NCBI GenBank assembly: GCA_021163705.1
Contig: JAGGTO010000052.1
Location: forward strand, 1-5,134
Length of the DNA: 5,134 bases
Direction: 5' to 3'
DNA from: Thermoplasmata archaeon
Lineage (GTDB): Archaea > Thermoplasmatota > Thermoplasmata > Thermoplasmatales > Aciduliprofundaceae
Positions 1-5,134 of this stretch are shown one piece after another. Positions within the stretch are counted from its first letter, which is position 1; every line of letters begins with the position of its first letter. The translations under genes were made by a program, and so were the position numbers. The notes below the pieces were generated by a model. The model saw nothing but the letters and a program-made list of their open reading frames with translations. It was not told the origin of the DNA and made no database searches.

Positions 1-2324
1 ACATCCCAGCCACCCATCTCCCTGAAATCCGCTTCTACGAGAGAAAGAGCATCAAGCGCCTTTTCGTACTCTTCCCGAATTTCATATATGGCAGCTAAAT
101 TTCTTTTTGCAAGGGCAATGTTCCATCTATCCCCTATTAGCTCGAATATTTTAAGTGCCTGGAGGAAATAGCTCTCTGCAAGATAAATATTCTCTTCCTT
201 TTCATTCCTCATATCGTAATATACCAGTCCTATATTTCCCAGAGATTTGGCCTCCTCCCTTTTGTTTCCACAAACCTCAAAATAGTTCTTTGCCCGATGG
301 AAATATTCCACAGCTAGATTCCTGGAGTTTGTATGACGATATAAGATGCCAAGGCCCTGATATGCATATCCCAAAGCCTCATAATCTAAGGCACTCTCAC
401 TGAGTTTTAAAGCCTCGGAGAAGTGCTCCTCCGCACCAAAGGTATCTCCCATGTATAGGGAGAGTATTCCCAGGATATATCTTGCCCGAGCAACAACTTT
501 CTTGTTTCTTATATTCACAATGTATTTCATGCTCTCCTCCAATTCTTTCTTTGCCTTCTCATACTTTCCCTTCTTCCGATGTATATCTGCAATTTCCATT
601 ACCGCCGCAGAGAAAAAGTCTATGTCTCGATGCTTCGATAGATCCCTTGCTTTTTCATAGTTCTCAAGGGCCTTATCCATATCACCGGAGATTTCGTATG
701 TATCTCCAAGAATTCCATAGAGCTCCCATTCATGATCACTTACCGATAAGTCATATCTATTGAGAAGCTCCATGGCTATCTCTCTAACATTCTCTATCTT
801 CCCCTTAAGAATGTATTTTTTGTAATTTTCCATCAGAACTCTGGAAGCAATGGCAACCCTATCAGCCATCATATAATGATATGCAGCTTCTAAATACTCT
901 CCCTCCTGCTCCAGATAACGGGCTGCATGATAATGATATTCCTTTATTTTAACAGAGGGCATGTTTTGATAAACAAAGTTCCTTATCACAGAATGAACCA
1001 TGAGCTTATCGTCCTTCACCTCCTTGAAAATATTCTTGTTGATTAGGGAATAAATTGTGGGATAGTCCACCCCCTGAAGAAGAAGAAAGTTTGGCTTGAT
1101 AGAGTGTCTGAAAATTGAGGAGAGCTCAAGGGCCTTTATCTCATTGGGAGCCAACGAATATATGACATTCTCTATAAAATGCCTTTTGACAAGCCTCAAA
1201 TTCCCATTTTTTGCCATGAGCTCAAGAACTAGTGGCATCGCTCCATATTTCTCAATAATCTCTTCTGCCTCCTCCATCGTTTTTCCACCATCCAAGAGAA
1301 ATGCTAGAGCATCATCCCTATCAAGATCTCCAAGAATTAGCTCCTCTAAAAAGAGCATCTTGTTTGGAGGAATTATACCTTGGGGGATCTCCTTGCCTAT
1401 TAAAATTATCCTTAACTCACGGGTATCATCCACCATGCCTATAATTCTGCGAATCATATCTTTCACATCGTCCCTGGCATTCTCAAGGCCATCGAAAATT
1501 AGTACTTCATTGCGTAAATCACTTTTTAGTATTTGATAGGCATTCTCCCATCGCAACTCTTTTTCGAAACCCATAAAGGAGACCTTAATGTACCTTTCTA
1601 ACTTCGACTTTCCTATCTTTGAAAGGAAATTTCCAAGCTTTATTATTAAATCAGCCGCATTCACCCATCTCTCGATCTGGAACCATATGAGATTCCTGTT
1701 TTTAAGATACTCCTTTACAAATTTGTTAATCAATGTTGTTTTCCCACTGCCAGATATTCCAGTCACAACCAGAAGCTTCTTTTGAGATTTAAACCAGTTT
1801 TTGAGCATATTTAGCTCCCTTTTCCTTCCATAAAATGACCTTATCTTAAAATCCATCTCTATGACCTGAACCGCCCTGTTGTTTATCCCTAACAGATCCA
1901 TGAGATCCAGCTTCTTATCCTTGGTTACAAACAACGCCGCAGAGATGATATCCACACCAAATTTTTTGGGTATATCCTTCATTTTTATGGATGTTACATT
2001 ACCTGCCAGATCTATTACACTTATGTACATATTCTTAAGCTTCTCCTTCAGTTTCTTGGCCTCTCTTATACCCTCCGAAGTTAGAAAATACACAGAGCGG
2101 CGATTTCTAAATCCGTTTACACGAGCCTTTTTCTGAGCTACCAGCTTAAGCTCTAAAAGTCTTTTCATCTCGCGAGGGACATTGTTTCTACCCACCCCTA
2201 TGGCCTCCCCTATGCCATCTTGAGTTAGCCCCTTTGGAGTTATGTAATCATCAATATCCTTTGAAGCATAATTTAGAAGATAAAGAAGAATTCTCTCCCT
2301 AGCAGTTAACAGCTTCTTTGTCAT
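1..2324 (-). CDS. Winged-helix / STAND-type P-loop NTPase / TPR regulatory protein, 3' end outside window
   Basis: The frame is open for 774 codons to the window edge, so the C-terminus is missing. Domains in order: a winged-helix DNA-binding region (~residues 5-95, recognition part around GEAIGVGRNNVPREMKRLLE); a linker domain (~96-160); the YGRKREL entry motif of STAND NTPases (165-171); Walker A GISGSGKT (189-196); a Walker B-like strand EVLIFDGLE (273-281, D278); a likely sensor strand (304-311); the STAND GxP-type motif GAMPLVLEL (361-369); a second winged-helix-like segment ending in VHSVIRNFVY (443-452); then at least six TPR-like repeats (~533-768). In known STAND proteins such as MalT, ligand and nucleotide binding control oligomerisation, with repeats acting as sensor or partner platform. 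By analogy this is a cytoplasmic signal-responsive regulator; ligand and target are unknown. ATG 2324 is the first start after an in-frame stop at 2346-2348. It has no Shine-Dalgarno, and a TATA box lies ~30 bp upstream, suggesting leaderless translation. Family call is firm; role is inferred. Confidence 0.9.
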   Translation of the reverse strand, partial: MTKKLLTARERILLYLLNYASKDIDDYITPKGLTQDGIGEAIGVGRNNVPREMKRLLELKLVAQKKARVNGFRNRRSVYFLTSEGIREAKKLKEKLKNMYISVIDLAGNVTSIKMKDIPKKFGVDIISAALFVTKDKKLDLMDLLGINNRAVQVIEMDFKIRSFYGRKRELNMLKNWFKSQKKLLVVTGISGSGKTTLINKFVKEYLKNRNLIWFQIERWVNAADLIIKLGNFLSKIGKSKLERYIKVSFMGFEKELRWENAYQILKSDLRNEVLIFDGLENARDDVKDMIRRIIGMVDDTRELRIILIGKEIPQGIIPPNKMLFLEELILGDLDRDDALAFLLDGGKTMEEAEEIIEKYGAMPLVLELMAKNGNLRLVKRHFIENVIYSLAPNEIKALELSSIFRHSIKPNFLLLQGVDYPTIYSLINKNIFKEVKDDKLMVHSVIRNFVYQNMPSVKIKEYHYHAARYLEQEGEYLEAAYHYMMADRVAIASRVLMENYKKYILKGKIENVREIAMELLNRYDLSVSDHEWELYGILGDTYEISGDMDKALENYEKARDLSKHRDIDFFSAAVMEIADIHRKKGKYEKAKKELEESMKYIVNIRNKKVVARARYILGILSLYMGDTFGAEEHFSEALKLSESALDYEALGYAYQGLGILYRHTNSRNLAVEYFHRAKNYFEVCGNKREEAKSLGNIGLVYYDMRNEKEENIYLAESYFLQALKIFELIGDRWNIALAKRNLAAIYEIREEYEKALDALSLVEADFREMGGWD

Positions 2325-2348
2325 ATTAACATTCCAATACCATTTTTA

Positions 2349-2364
2349 GGATATAAGCTTTTCC
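2349..2364 (-). promoter_or_regulatory. Archaeal BRE/TATA promoter of the STAND-TPR gene
   Basis: On the minus strand, purine-rich GGAAAAGC is followed by TTATAT (2356-2351). The TATA centre near 2353 predicts a start of transcription about 26 bp downstream, near 2327. That is within a few bases of the ATG at 2324, consistent with a leaderless mRNA and with the absence of a ribosome binding site. This is prediction from sequence only. Confidence 0.55.
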
Positions 2365-2394
2365 CCTCATTATCATCTCAGGCATCACATTGCG

Positions 2395-2417
2395 AAAAAA
2401 TTTGCTTACAAAAATAT
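2395..2417 (-). terminator. T-run (archaeal-style) terminator after the Fe-S/UDG operon
   Basis: Directly after the glycosylase stop codon (2424-2422) the minus strand reads TTTATATTTTTG and then a T6 run at 2400-2395. Archaeal RNA polymerase commonly terminates at such T-rich stretches without a strong hairpin. None is obvious here, although GCAAATTTTTTCGC is weakly self-complementary at its ends. The position between two same-strand transcription units supports the call. Confidence 0.5.
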
Positions 2418-2421
2418 AAAT

Positions 2422-3057
2422 TCATAAACCCTCCTCCTCAATCAAAGTCCTCAAAACATTAAAGGATTTTCTAAGCTCATCTTTTAAATACTGATGATAT
2501 AGTGCTGCGGCAGGATGATACATTGGGAGTATTAATATTTTATCTAACCTATAAATTTTTCCCTGCATCTTGCTTATACTATCCATCACAAAACCATATT
2601 TTTCCAGGATATATTTTGCTGCAAAGCGACCTAATGGACAGATTATTCGAGGCTTTAAAATGGATATCTGCCTATCCAGATAGGGTGAGCACGCAGCTAT
2701 CTCACTATCCTTTGGATCTCTATTGTTGGGGGGTCTGCATTTCACTATATTGGTTATATATACATCCTCCCTCGTTAATCCTATGCTGGATAGCAATTCA
2801 TCCAGAAATTTGCCAGCTGCTCCAACAAATGGCCTGCCAAGCAAATCCTCCCTTCTTCCTGGTGCTTCACCCACAAACATTACCCTTTTCCTGTGTCCAC
2901 CTTCCCCAGGCACAGGATTTTTTCTCATTTTATGAAGAGGACACTTTTTGCAATTTTTTATCTCCTCCTCAATCTTATCTAGTGTGTCACCAAAGGAGTA
3001 AAGGGAGGTTTGCATATCCTGCCATGATTTAAGATGTATTAAACTCTTACCATCCAT
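2422..3057 (-). CDS. udg: Family 4 (Fe-S) uracil-DNA glycosylase
   Basis: A 211-residue uracil-DNA glycosylase that removes uracil produced by cytosine deamination and so begins base-excision repair. Visible family 4 features: four candidate [4Fe-4S] cysteines, C36 and C39 (CKKC), C107 (VKCRPP) and C123, the last two 16 residues apart as in the family; the GEAPG motif (63-67); RPFVGAAGKFLDELL (75-89), whose Phe77 should stack on uracil; N103 in TNIVKC; and the HPAA motif (181-184) with H181. All expected active-site residues are present and the length is normal for the family. The start at 3057 overlaps the end of the DUF59 gene by 11 nt, suggesting translational coupling. An alternative ATG at 3015 would remove only 14 poorly conserved residues. 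It is last in the cluster and is itself an Fe-S protein, so it is a plausible client of the upstream assembly genes; that link is inference. Confidence 0.95.
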   Translation of the reverse strand: MDGKSLIHLKSWQDMQTSLYSFGDTLDKIEEEIKNCKKCPLHKMRKNPVPGEGGHRKRVMFVGEAPGRREDLLGRPFVGAAGKFLDELLSSIGLTREDVYITNIVKCRPPNNRDPKDSEIAACSPYLDRQISILKPRIICPLGRFAAKYILEKYGFVMDSISKMQGKIYRLDKILILPMYHPAAALYHQYLKDELRKSFNVLRTLIEEEGL

Positions 3058-3346
3058 ACAATTCTCGCAGCTCTTTACTCATCCGATCCGGTGTCCAGGG
3101 TGGGTCAAATGTGAGCTGAACTGTAATCTTGCCAACTCCTTCCAGCTGGGATAATCTCTCCTCCACCATGGCAGGTAAAACATTCATGAGAGGACAACCC
3201 GGAATGGTCAGGGTCATCTTCACATATATATCCTTCCCATTATCAACCCGTACCTCATAGATTAATCCAAGATCTACCAAGTTGGCTCCTATCTCGGGAT
3301 CTACTATACCACGCAGTACCTTCCATACTTCTTCCTCTTTTACCAT
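3047..3346 (-). CDS. MIP18/DUF59 family Fe-S assembly protein (SufT/PaaD-like)
   Basis: A 99-residue single-domain DUF59 protein. Family marks seen: DPEIGANLVDLGLIYEV (16-32), the MTLTIPGCPL block (44-53) with the conserved cysteine C51, and the C-terminal FDPPWTPDRMS block (80-90). Relatives include eukaryotic MIP18 (Fe-S targeting), bacterial SufT, and PaaD of the phenylacetyl-CoA epoxidase system. With no phenylacetate genes nearby and IscU-like and YHS genes just upstream, maturation of Fe-S proteins is the better reading. A very good Shine-Dalgarno (AAGGAGG, 3361-3355) lies 8 nt before the ATG and overlaps the stop codon of the YHS gene, so it may be translated more strongly than its neighbours. 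The last 11 nt overlap the glycosylase start. Confidence 0.93.
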   Translation of the reverse strand: MVKEEEVWKVLRGIVDPEIGANLVDLGLIYEVRVDNGKDIYVKMTLTIPGCPLMNVLPAMVEERLSQLEGVGKITVQLTFDPPWTPDRMSKELRELYGW

Positions 3347-3354
3347 TTCTTAAA

Positions 3355-3361
3355 CCTCCTT
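3355..3361 (-). promoter_or_regulatory. Strong Shine-Dalgarno for the DUF59 gene
   Basis: The minus strand reads AAGGAGG with 8 nt to the ATG at 3346, close to ideal complementarity with the 3' end of 16S rRNA. Its first two bases are part of the TAA stop of the YHS gene (3362-3360). It fixes the DUF59 start and allows re-initiation straight after YHS translation. Confidence 0.8.
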
Positions 3362-3530
3362 AACACCAATTCTCATTCCAGTTTTCTACTATATAGCGAG
3401 ATGGTTTCTCAATAAATTTATTTCTACATTCCTCACTGCAGAAGTAATAGATTCTACCCTGATATTCATAACTCAGGTTCGAGTTCTTAACCTTCCTTCT
3501 GCATACCGGGTCAAAGGGCAACTTCTTCAT
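3360..3530 (-). CDS. Small YHS-domain metal-binding protein (56 aa)
   Basis: A 56-residue protein that is almost entirely one YHS domain. The pattern is FDPVCRRKV (6-14), then SYEYQGRIYYFCSEEC (20-35) and KFIEKPSRYI (38-47), matching the DPVC / YxGxxYYFCSxxC / F..xPxxY consensus. C10, C31 and C35 are the likely metal ligands. YHS domains occur in copper and heavy-metal ATPases and in small stand-alone proteins, and are thought to bind a metal ion. The protein ends in NENWC, so a fourth cysteine (C56) is the last residue. The ATG at 3530 overlaps the 3' end of the IscU-like gene by 20 nt. A GGGAG touches the ATG directly, too close for normal Shine-Dalgarno spacing, so coupling to upstream translation is likely; a TTG at 3539 is a weaker alternative start. 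Short length makes it easy to miss in annotation, but the domain match is clear. Metal identity is unknown. Confidence 0.88.
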   Translation of the reverse strand: MKKLPFDPVCRRKVKNSNLSYEYQGRIYYFCSEECRNKFIEKPSRYIVENWNENWC

Positions 3531-3789
3531 CTCCCACAAATATTCTCACTTTTACAGGTAAAGTTCCGAACACTTCCATAATATTTGAAACTATCTCCTC
3601 CATGAACTCTCCCAGGTCATCCACCACTTCCTGAAATGCTATTTTTCTTGCCTCCTCCACACTTTTGCCCTTTATCAGTTCGGTGAGCATCGAGCTTGTG
3701 GCTATATTTGCAGCGCATCCATAGGATTCAAAAGTGGCGTTTTCAATAATCTCTGTGCAAGGATCTATCTTGAGATACAATTTAATCAT
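3511..3789 (-). CDS. IscU/NifU-N-type Fe-S scaffold-like protein, N-terminally interrupted
   Basis: From the only in-frame ATG this is 92 residues. It matches the IscU core: IKLYLKID (2-9), ATFESYGCAANIATSSMLTELIKGKS (18-43, with C25 as the second conserved Cys), and the EEARKI helix. The frame stays open upstream of the ATG for 18 codons to a TAG at 3844-3846, with no normal start codon. The codons just before the ATG read TGSVACGD, the first conserved cysteine motif of IscU, so the true protein should start further upstream. The way there is broken by a frame change (see the 3782-3889 entry). The C-terminal part is also odd: where IscU has PPVKxHCS this reads LPVKVRIF (77-84), so the third conserved Cys is missing, and the usual final helix is absent. 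The other Cys (C11) is not a family position. It may be a degenerate scaffold, a metal carrier, or an inactive remnant. Family membership is confident; activity is not. Confidence 0.8.
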   Translation of the reverse strand: MIKLYLKIDPCTEIIENATFESYGCAANIATSSMLTELIKGKSVEEARKIAFQEVVDDLGEFMEEIVSNIMEVFGTLPVKVRIFVGDEEVAL

Positions 3790-3889
3790 GTCGCCACACG
3801 CAACGCTCCCTGTTAACGCGGTTACACTTGCAATTTTTTTGAGCTACAGTTTTTTCGTTGATCGTTGTTAGCACAATCATATACCTCAT
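3782..3889 (-). pseudogene. CutA-like N-terminal start, out of frame with the IscU core
   Basis: Four nucleotides after the flavin reductase stop, an ATG (3889) with a well-spaced Shine-Dalgarno opens a 35-codon frame. It begins MRYMIVLTTINEKTVAQK and then reads a Cys/Arg-rich, unfamiliar tail to a TAA at 3784-3782. The VLTT strand followed by an A.K.A-type helix resembles the first ~20 residues of CutA (divalent-cation tolerance protein), not the helix and NPRN motif that starts IscU. At the seven-A tract (3834-3840) a one-base loss would switch the frame to KIASVTALTGSVACGD and on into the IscU core, giving one 125-residue protein from 3889 to 3511. Alternatives: a true short peptide, a recoding site, a decayed cutA 5' end joined to a decayed iscU, or an error in a homopolymer. 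The CutA resemblance is by eye and moderate only. Confidence 0.45.
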
Positions 3890-3893
3890 TTTA

Positions 3894-4412
3894 TCATACC
3901 TCCCTAATTCTACCGTCAAAGTTGATGAATTTGTTCCAAGAAAGATGGGCAACAAAACTAGCGGTATGTGAAGGCATGCCTTTGGTAAATGCACGGGAAT
4001 CAAATGTACATTCCTCAATTGCTCCTACAAAAAAGGTGTGGTCTCCATAGGATTGCCTGTCTATAACTCTACATTCAAGATTGGCAGGAGCCTCTTTTAT
4101 GCTAGGAACTTTAATTTTTTTGGACTGCACAAAAGTAATACGCATCTTCTTTATTTTCTCAGGCCCGCTTTCTGTTCCCGCTATCCACACATCATCCAGC
4201 ATATCCCAGTCTGGCACGCTGATAACGAATTCTCCATATTTTTCAATGAGTCTGTGGGTGTACCTTTCTGGAGAGATGGCAACCCCAACCATTGGTGGTT
4301 CGAATGATACCACAGTAACCCAATCTGCGGCCATCACATTTACCTCACTACCCCTACCAGAGACTATCAGATATGTTCTCATAGGGTACAGCAGTTTGTA
4401 AGCATTCTTCAT
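3894..4412 (-). CDS. Flavin reductase-like FMN-binding split-barrel protein
   Basis: A 172-residue protein of the flavin reductase-like (flavoredoxin) split-barrel family, of usual length. Seen: SEVNVMAADWVTVVS (22-36), the FMN-contact strand with N25; PPMVGVAISPERYTHRLI (39-56), matching the P..v.v.....R.Th..I pattern; EFVISVP (61-67); and GDHTFFVGAIEEC (123-135) with the conserved H125 region. Members bind FMN and reduce flavins with NAD(P)H, act as electron-transfer flavoproteins, or, as in the Archaeoglobus ferric reductase of this fold, reduce Fe(III). Lying first in a cluster of Fe-S and metal genes makes an iron or redox role attractive, but the substrate cannot be read from sequence. 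The ATG has no Shine-Dalgarno (preceded by TACAAACC), suggesting a short or absent leader. The stop is 4 nt before the next start. Confidence 0.9.
   Translation of the reverse strand: MKNAYKLLYPMRTYLIVSGRGSEVNVMAADWVTVVSFEPPMVGVAISPERYTHRLIEKYGEFVISVPDWDMLDDVWIAGTESGPEKIKKMRITFVQSKKIKVPSIKEAPANLECRVIDRQSYGDHTFFVGAIEECTFDSRAFTKGMPSHTASFVAHLSWNKFINFDGRIREV
3898..3905 (-). promoter_or_regulatory. Shine-Dalgarno AGGGAGGT for the 3889 start
   Basis: AGGGAGGT lies inside the last codons of the flavin reductase, with 8 nt to the ATG at 3889. Its quality shows that a protein was intended to start at 3889. By contrast, the ATG at 3789 that opens the intact IscU frame has no comparable site; the nearest is GGGAG about 16 nt away. 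Confidence 0.65.
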
Positions 4413-4430
4413 GGTTTGTAAATAGTTTTC

Positions 4431-4452
4431 AAGATTATCAAGGTTTTTATTG
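4431..4452 (-). promoter_or_regulatory. Possible promoter of the flavin reductase / Fe-S cluster operon
   Basis: On the minus strand an A-rich AATAAAAACC leads into TTGATAATC. A TATA-like centre near 4437 would place the transcript start at about 4411, matching a leaderless ATG at 4412; an alternative centre near 4448 gives a leader of about 10 nt. Neither matches the consensus closely, so the position is uncertain. Confidence 0.35.
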
Positions 4453-4484
4453 CAGTATTATGAGGTTAATTAATCATTTTTGTC

Positions 4485-4500
4485 CAGAAAGATTTAAAAA
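4485..4500 (+). promoter_or_regulatory. BRE/TATA promoter of the DUF438-hemerythrin gene
   Basis: AGAAAGA followed by TTTAAAAA (4493-4500) resembles an archaeal BRE plus TATA box. A start about 26 bp downstream falls near 4523, giving a leader of roughly 12 nt that would contain GAGG (4523-4526), a modest Shine-Dalgarno 8 nt before the ATG at 4535. Confidence 0.5.
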
Positions 4501-4534
4501 TGAGTATTAATCTTCGGAAATTGAGGCGTAGGAA

Positions 4535-5134
4535 ATGTCTGAGTTATTGAAAAATGGTGAGACGAAGAAGGAAAAACTCAAGGAGATGCTCAAAAAGCTT
4601 CACTGGGGTGAGGATGAGGACAAGGTTAAGGAGGAGTTTAAAGATGTCCTACGGTCGATTTCTCCCCTTGAGATACCCTTGATAGAGCAGGAGCTCGTGA
4701 AGGAGGGTATAAGCTCTAGAGAGATTGCCAGAATGTGCGATATCCATGTTGAAATATTTCGCGAGAGCGTGAAAGGTGCTGAAAGTGAGGTGAAAGAGCT
4801 TCCCGCCGGTCATCCGTTGCGCACCCTTTATGAGGAGAACATAGAGATAATGAAGGATGCTGAAATCCTGAATCTCTATGCATCCTCACTTCTCAATCTT
4901 GAGGGAAAAAACAGGAGCAATGTGCTTAGGACCCTTGAGAGCATAGTGAGGGGTTTGAAGGCCATAGGGTATACGCACTATAATCGGGAGGAAATGATAC
5001 ATTTCCCTTATCTTGAGAGGAGAGGCCTTACTGCTGTACCTGCGGTGCTGTGGAGAAAACATGATGAGATAAGGAGCGAGATAAATAGGCTTCTAAGGGA
5101 GATACTAAAGGAGAATTATGAGGAGATTGTGAAA
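4535..5134 (+). CDS. DUF438 + hemerythrin-like domain protein, 3' end outside window
   Basis: 200 codons are open to the window edge with no stop. Residues ~7-80 are a DUF438 domain: KEKLKEMLKKLHWGED, ISPLEIPLIEQELVKEGIS, and CDIHVEIFRES. Residues ~91-200 are a hemerythrin/HHE-like helical bundle with candidate iron ligands H93 (GHPLRTLYEEN), H148 (THYNREE), E152/E153-type carboxylates or E161 in FPYLE, and H176 (KHDEIR). In many archaeal and clostridial homologues this pair is followed by a PAS domain, which may lie beyond the edge. The hemerythrin fold binds a di-iron centre that can sense or bind O2 or NO; here that is inferred from family. A stop codon at 4529-4531 just upstream fixes the ATG at 4535. 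An additional histidine (H156) sits where the family usually has a hydrophobic residue. Divergent from the flavin reductase, which hints at a shared redox setting. Confidence 0.9.
   Translation, partial: MSELLKNGETKKEKLKEMLKKLHWGEDEDKVKEEFKDVLRSISPLEIPLIEQELVKEGISSREIARMCDIHVEIFRESVKGAESEVKELPAGHPLRTLYEENIEIMKDAEILNLYASSLLNLEGKNRSNVLRTLESIVRGLKAIGYTHYNREEMIHFPYLERRGLTAVPAVLWRKHDEIRSEINRLLREILKENYEEIVK

Larger units (their letters stand above)
4413..4534. other. AT-rich divergent intergenic region
   Basis: About 120 bp separate the divergent flavin reductase and DUF438 genes. Besides the two promoter candidates there is a perfect 8-bp palindrome TTAATTAA (4466-4473) between them. It is too short and AT-rich to be called an operator from one copy. 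No small gene or RNA was recognised here. Confidence 0.5.

Noticed and set aside
1096..1536. 146-codon plus-strand open frame
   Set aside because: Antisense to the NTPase region of the STAND gene, whose minus-strand frame carries clear Walker A/B and GxP motifs. The plus-strand product is low-complexity Ser/Ile-rich with no recognisable domain.
2502..3032. 176-codon plus-strand open frame
   Set aside because: Lies fully opposite the uracil-DNA glycosylase, whose motifs are unmistakable. The antisense product shows no family pattern.
3890..4018. Upstream part of a 78-codon minus-strand frame ending at 3782
   Set aside because: It overlaps the flavin reductase in another frame and looks random there. 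Only the part from the Shine-Dalgarno-supported ATG at 3889 is kept as a candidate.
4038..4401. Two plus-strand frames of 89 and 106 codons
   Set aside because: Both are antisense to the flavin reductase, which has the expected family motifs. No promoter or ribosome site precedes them.
4466..4473. TTAATTAA palindrome as a regulator binding site
   Set aside because: Flanks are not symmetrical, there is only one copy, and 8 bp of pure A/T is expected by chance in such an AT-rich spacer.
1..5134. tRNA, rRNA, CRISPR array, insertion sequence or riboswitch
   Set aside because: Reading both strands showed no tRNA-like cloverleaf with CCA-side pairing, no spaced direct repeats, no transposase and no long structured leader.

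Overview
The window looks archaeal, most likely a moderately AT-rich euryarchaeon of the Thermoplasmata/DHVE2 (Aciduliprofundum-like) type. Supporting signs are a family 4 Fe-S uracil-DNA glycosylase, an archaeal-style winged-helix/STAND-NTPase/TPR protein, a DUF438-hemerythrin protein, TATA/BRE-like boxes just upstream of apparently leaderless genes, T-run terminators, and frequent AGG/AGA and ATA codons. The lineage is inferred from gene content and was not tested by any search.

Layout: (1) positions 1-2324, minus strand: a large winged-helix + STAND NTPase + TPR protein, running off the left edge. (2) 2325-2421: a short intergenic region holding T-run terminators for the upstream operon and a TATA/BRE promoter for the STAND gene. 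(3) 2422-4412, minus strand: a tight gene cluster transcribed in the order flavin reductase, a cutA-like broken start, an IscU/NifU-type scaffold, a 56-residue YHS metal-binding protein, a MIP18/DUF59 Fe-S assembly factor, and a family 4 uracil-DNA glycosylase. Spacings are 4 to 15 nt or short overlaps, so it is probably one transcript. (4) 4413-4534: an AT-rich divergent promoter region. (5) 4535-5134, plus strand: the N-terminal part of a DUF438 + hemerythrin-like protein, running off the right edge.

The cluster has a coherent theme of iron and redox: a flavin (possibly ferric) reductase, a scaffold-like protein, a Cys-rich YHS protein, a DUF59 targeting factor, and a glycosylase that itself needs a [4Fe-4S] cluster. 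The divergent neighbour carries a di-iron-type hemerythrin fold.

The most unusual spot is the start of the IscU-like gene (3782-3889). A well-placed Shine-Dalgarno drives a start whose first ~20 residues look like the N-terminus of CutA rather than IscU. Translation then goes out of frame at a seven-A tract. Removing one base would give a single 125-codon reading frame that runs into the conserved CGD motif of IscU. The IscU-like protein also lacks the third conserved cysteine and the C-terminal helix. This could be a decayed or hybrid gene, a recoding site, or a sequencing error.
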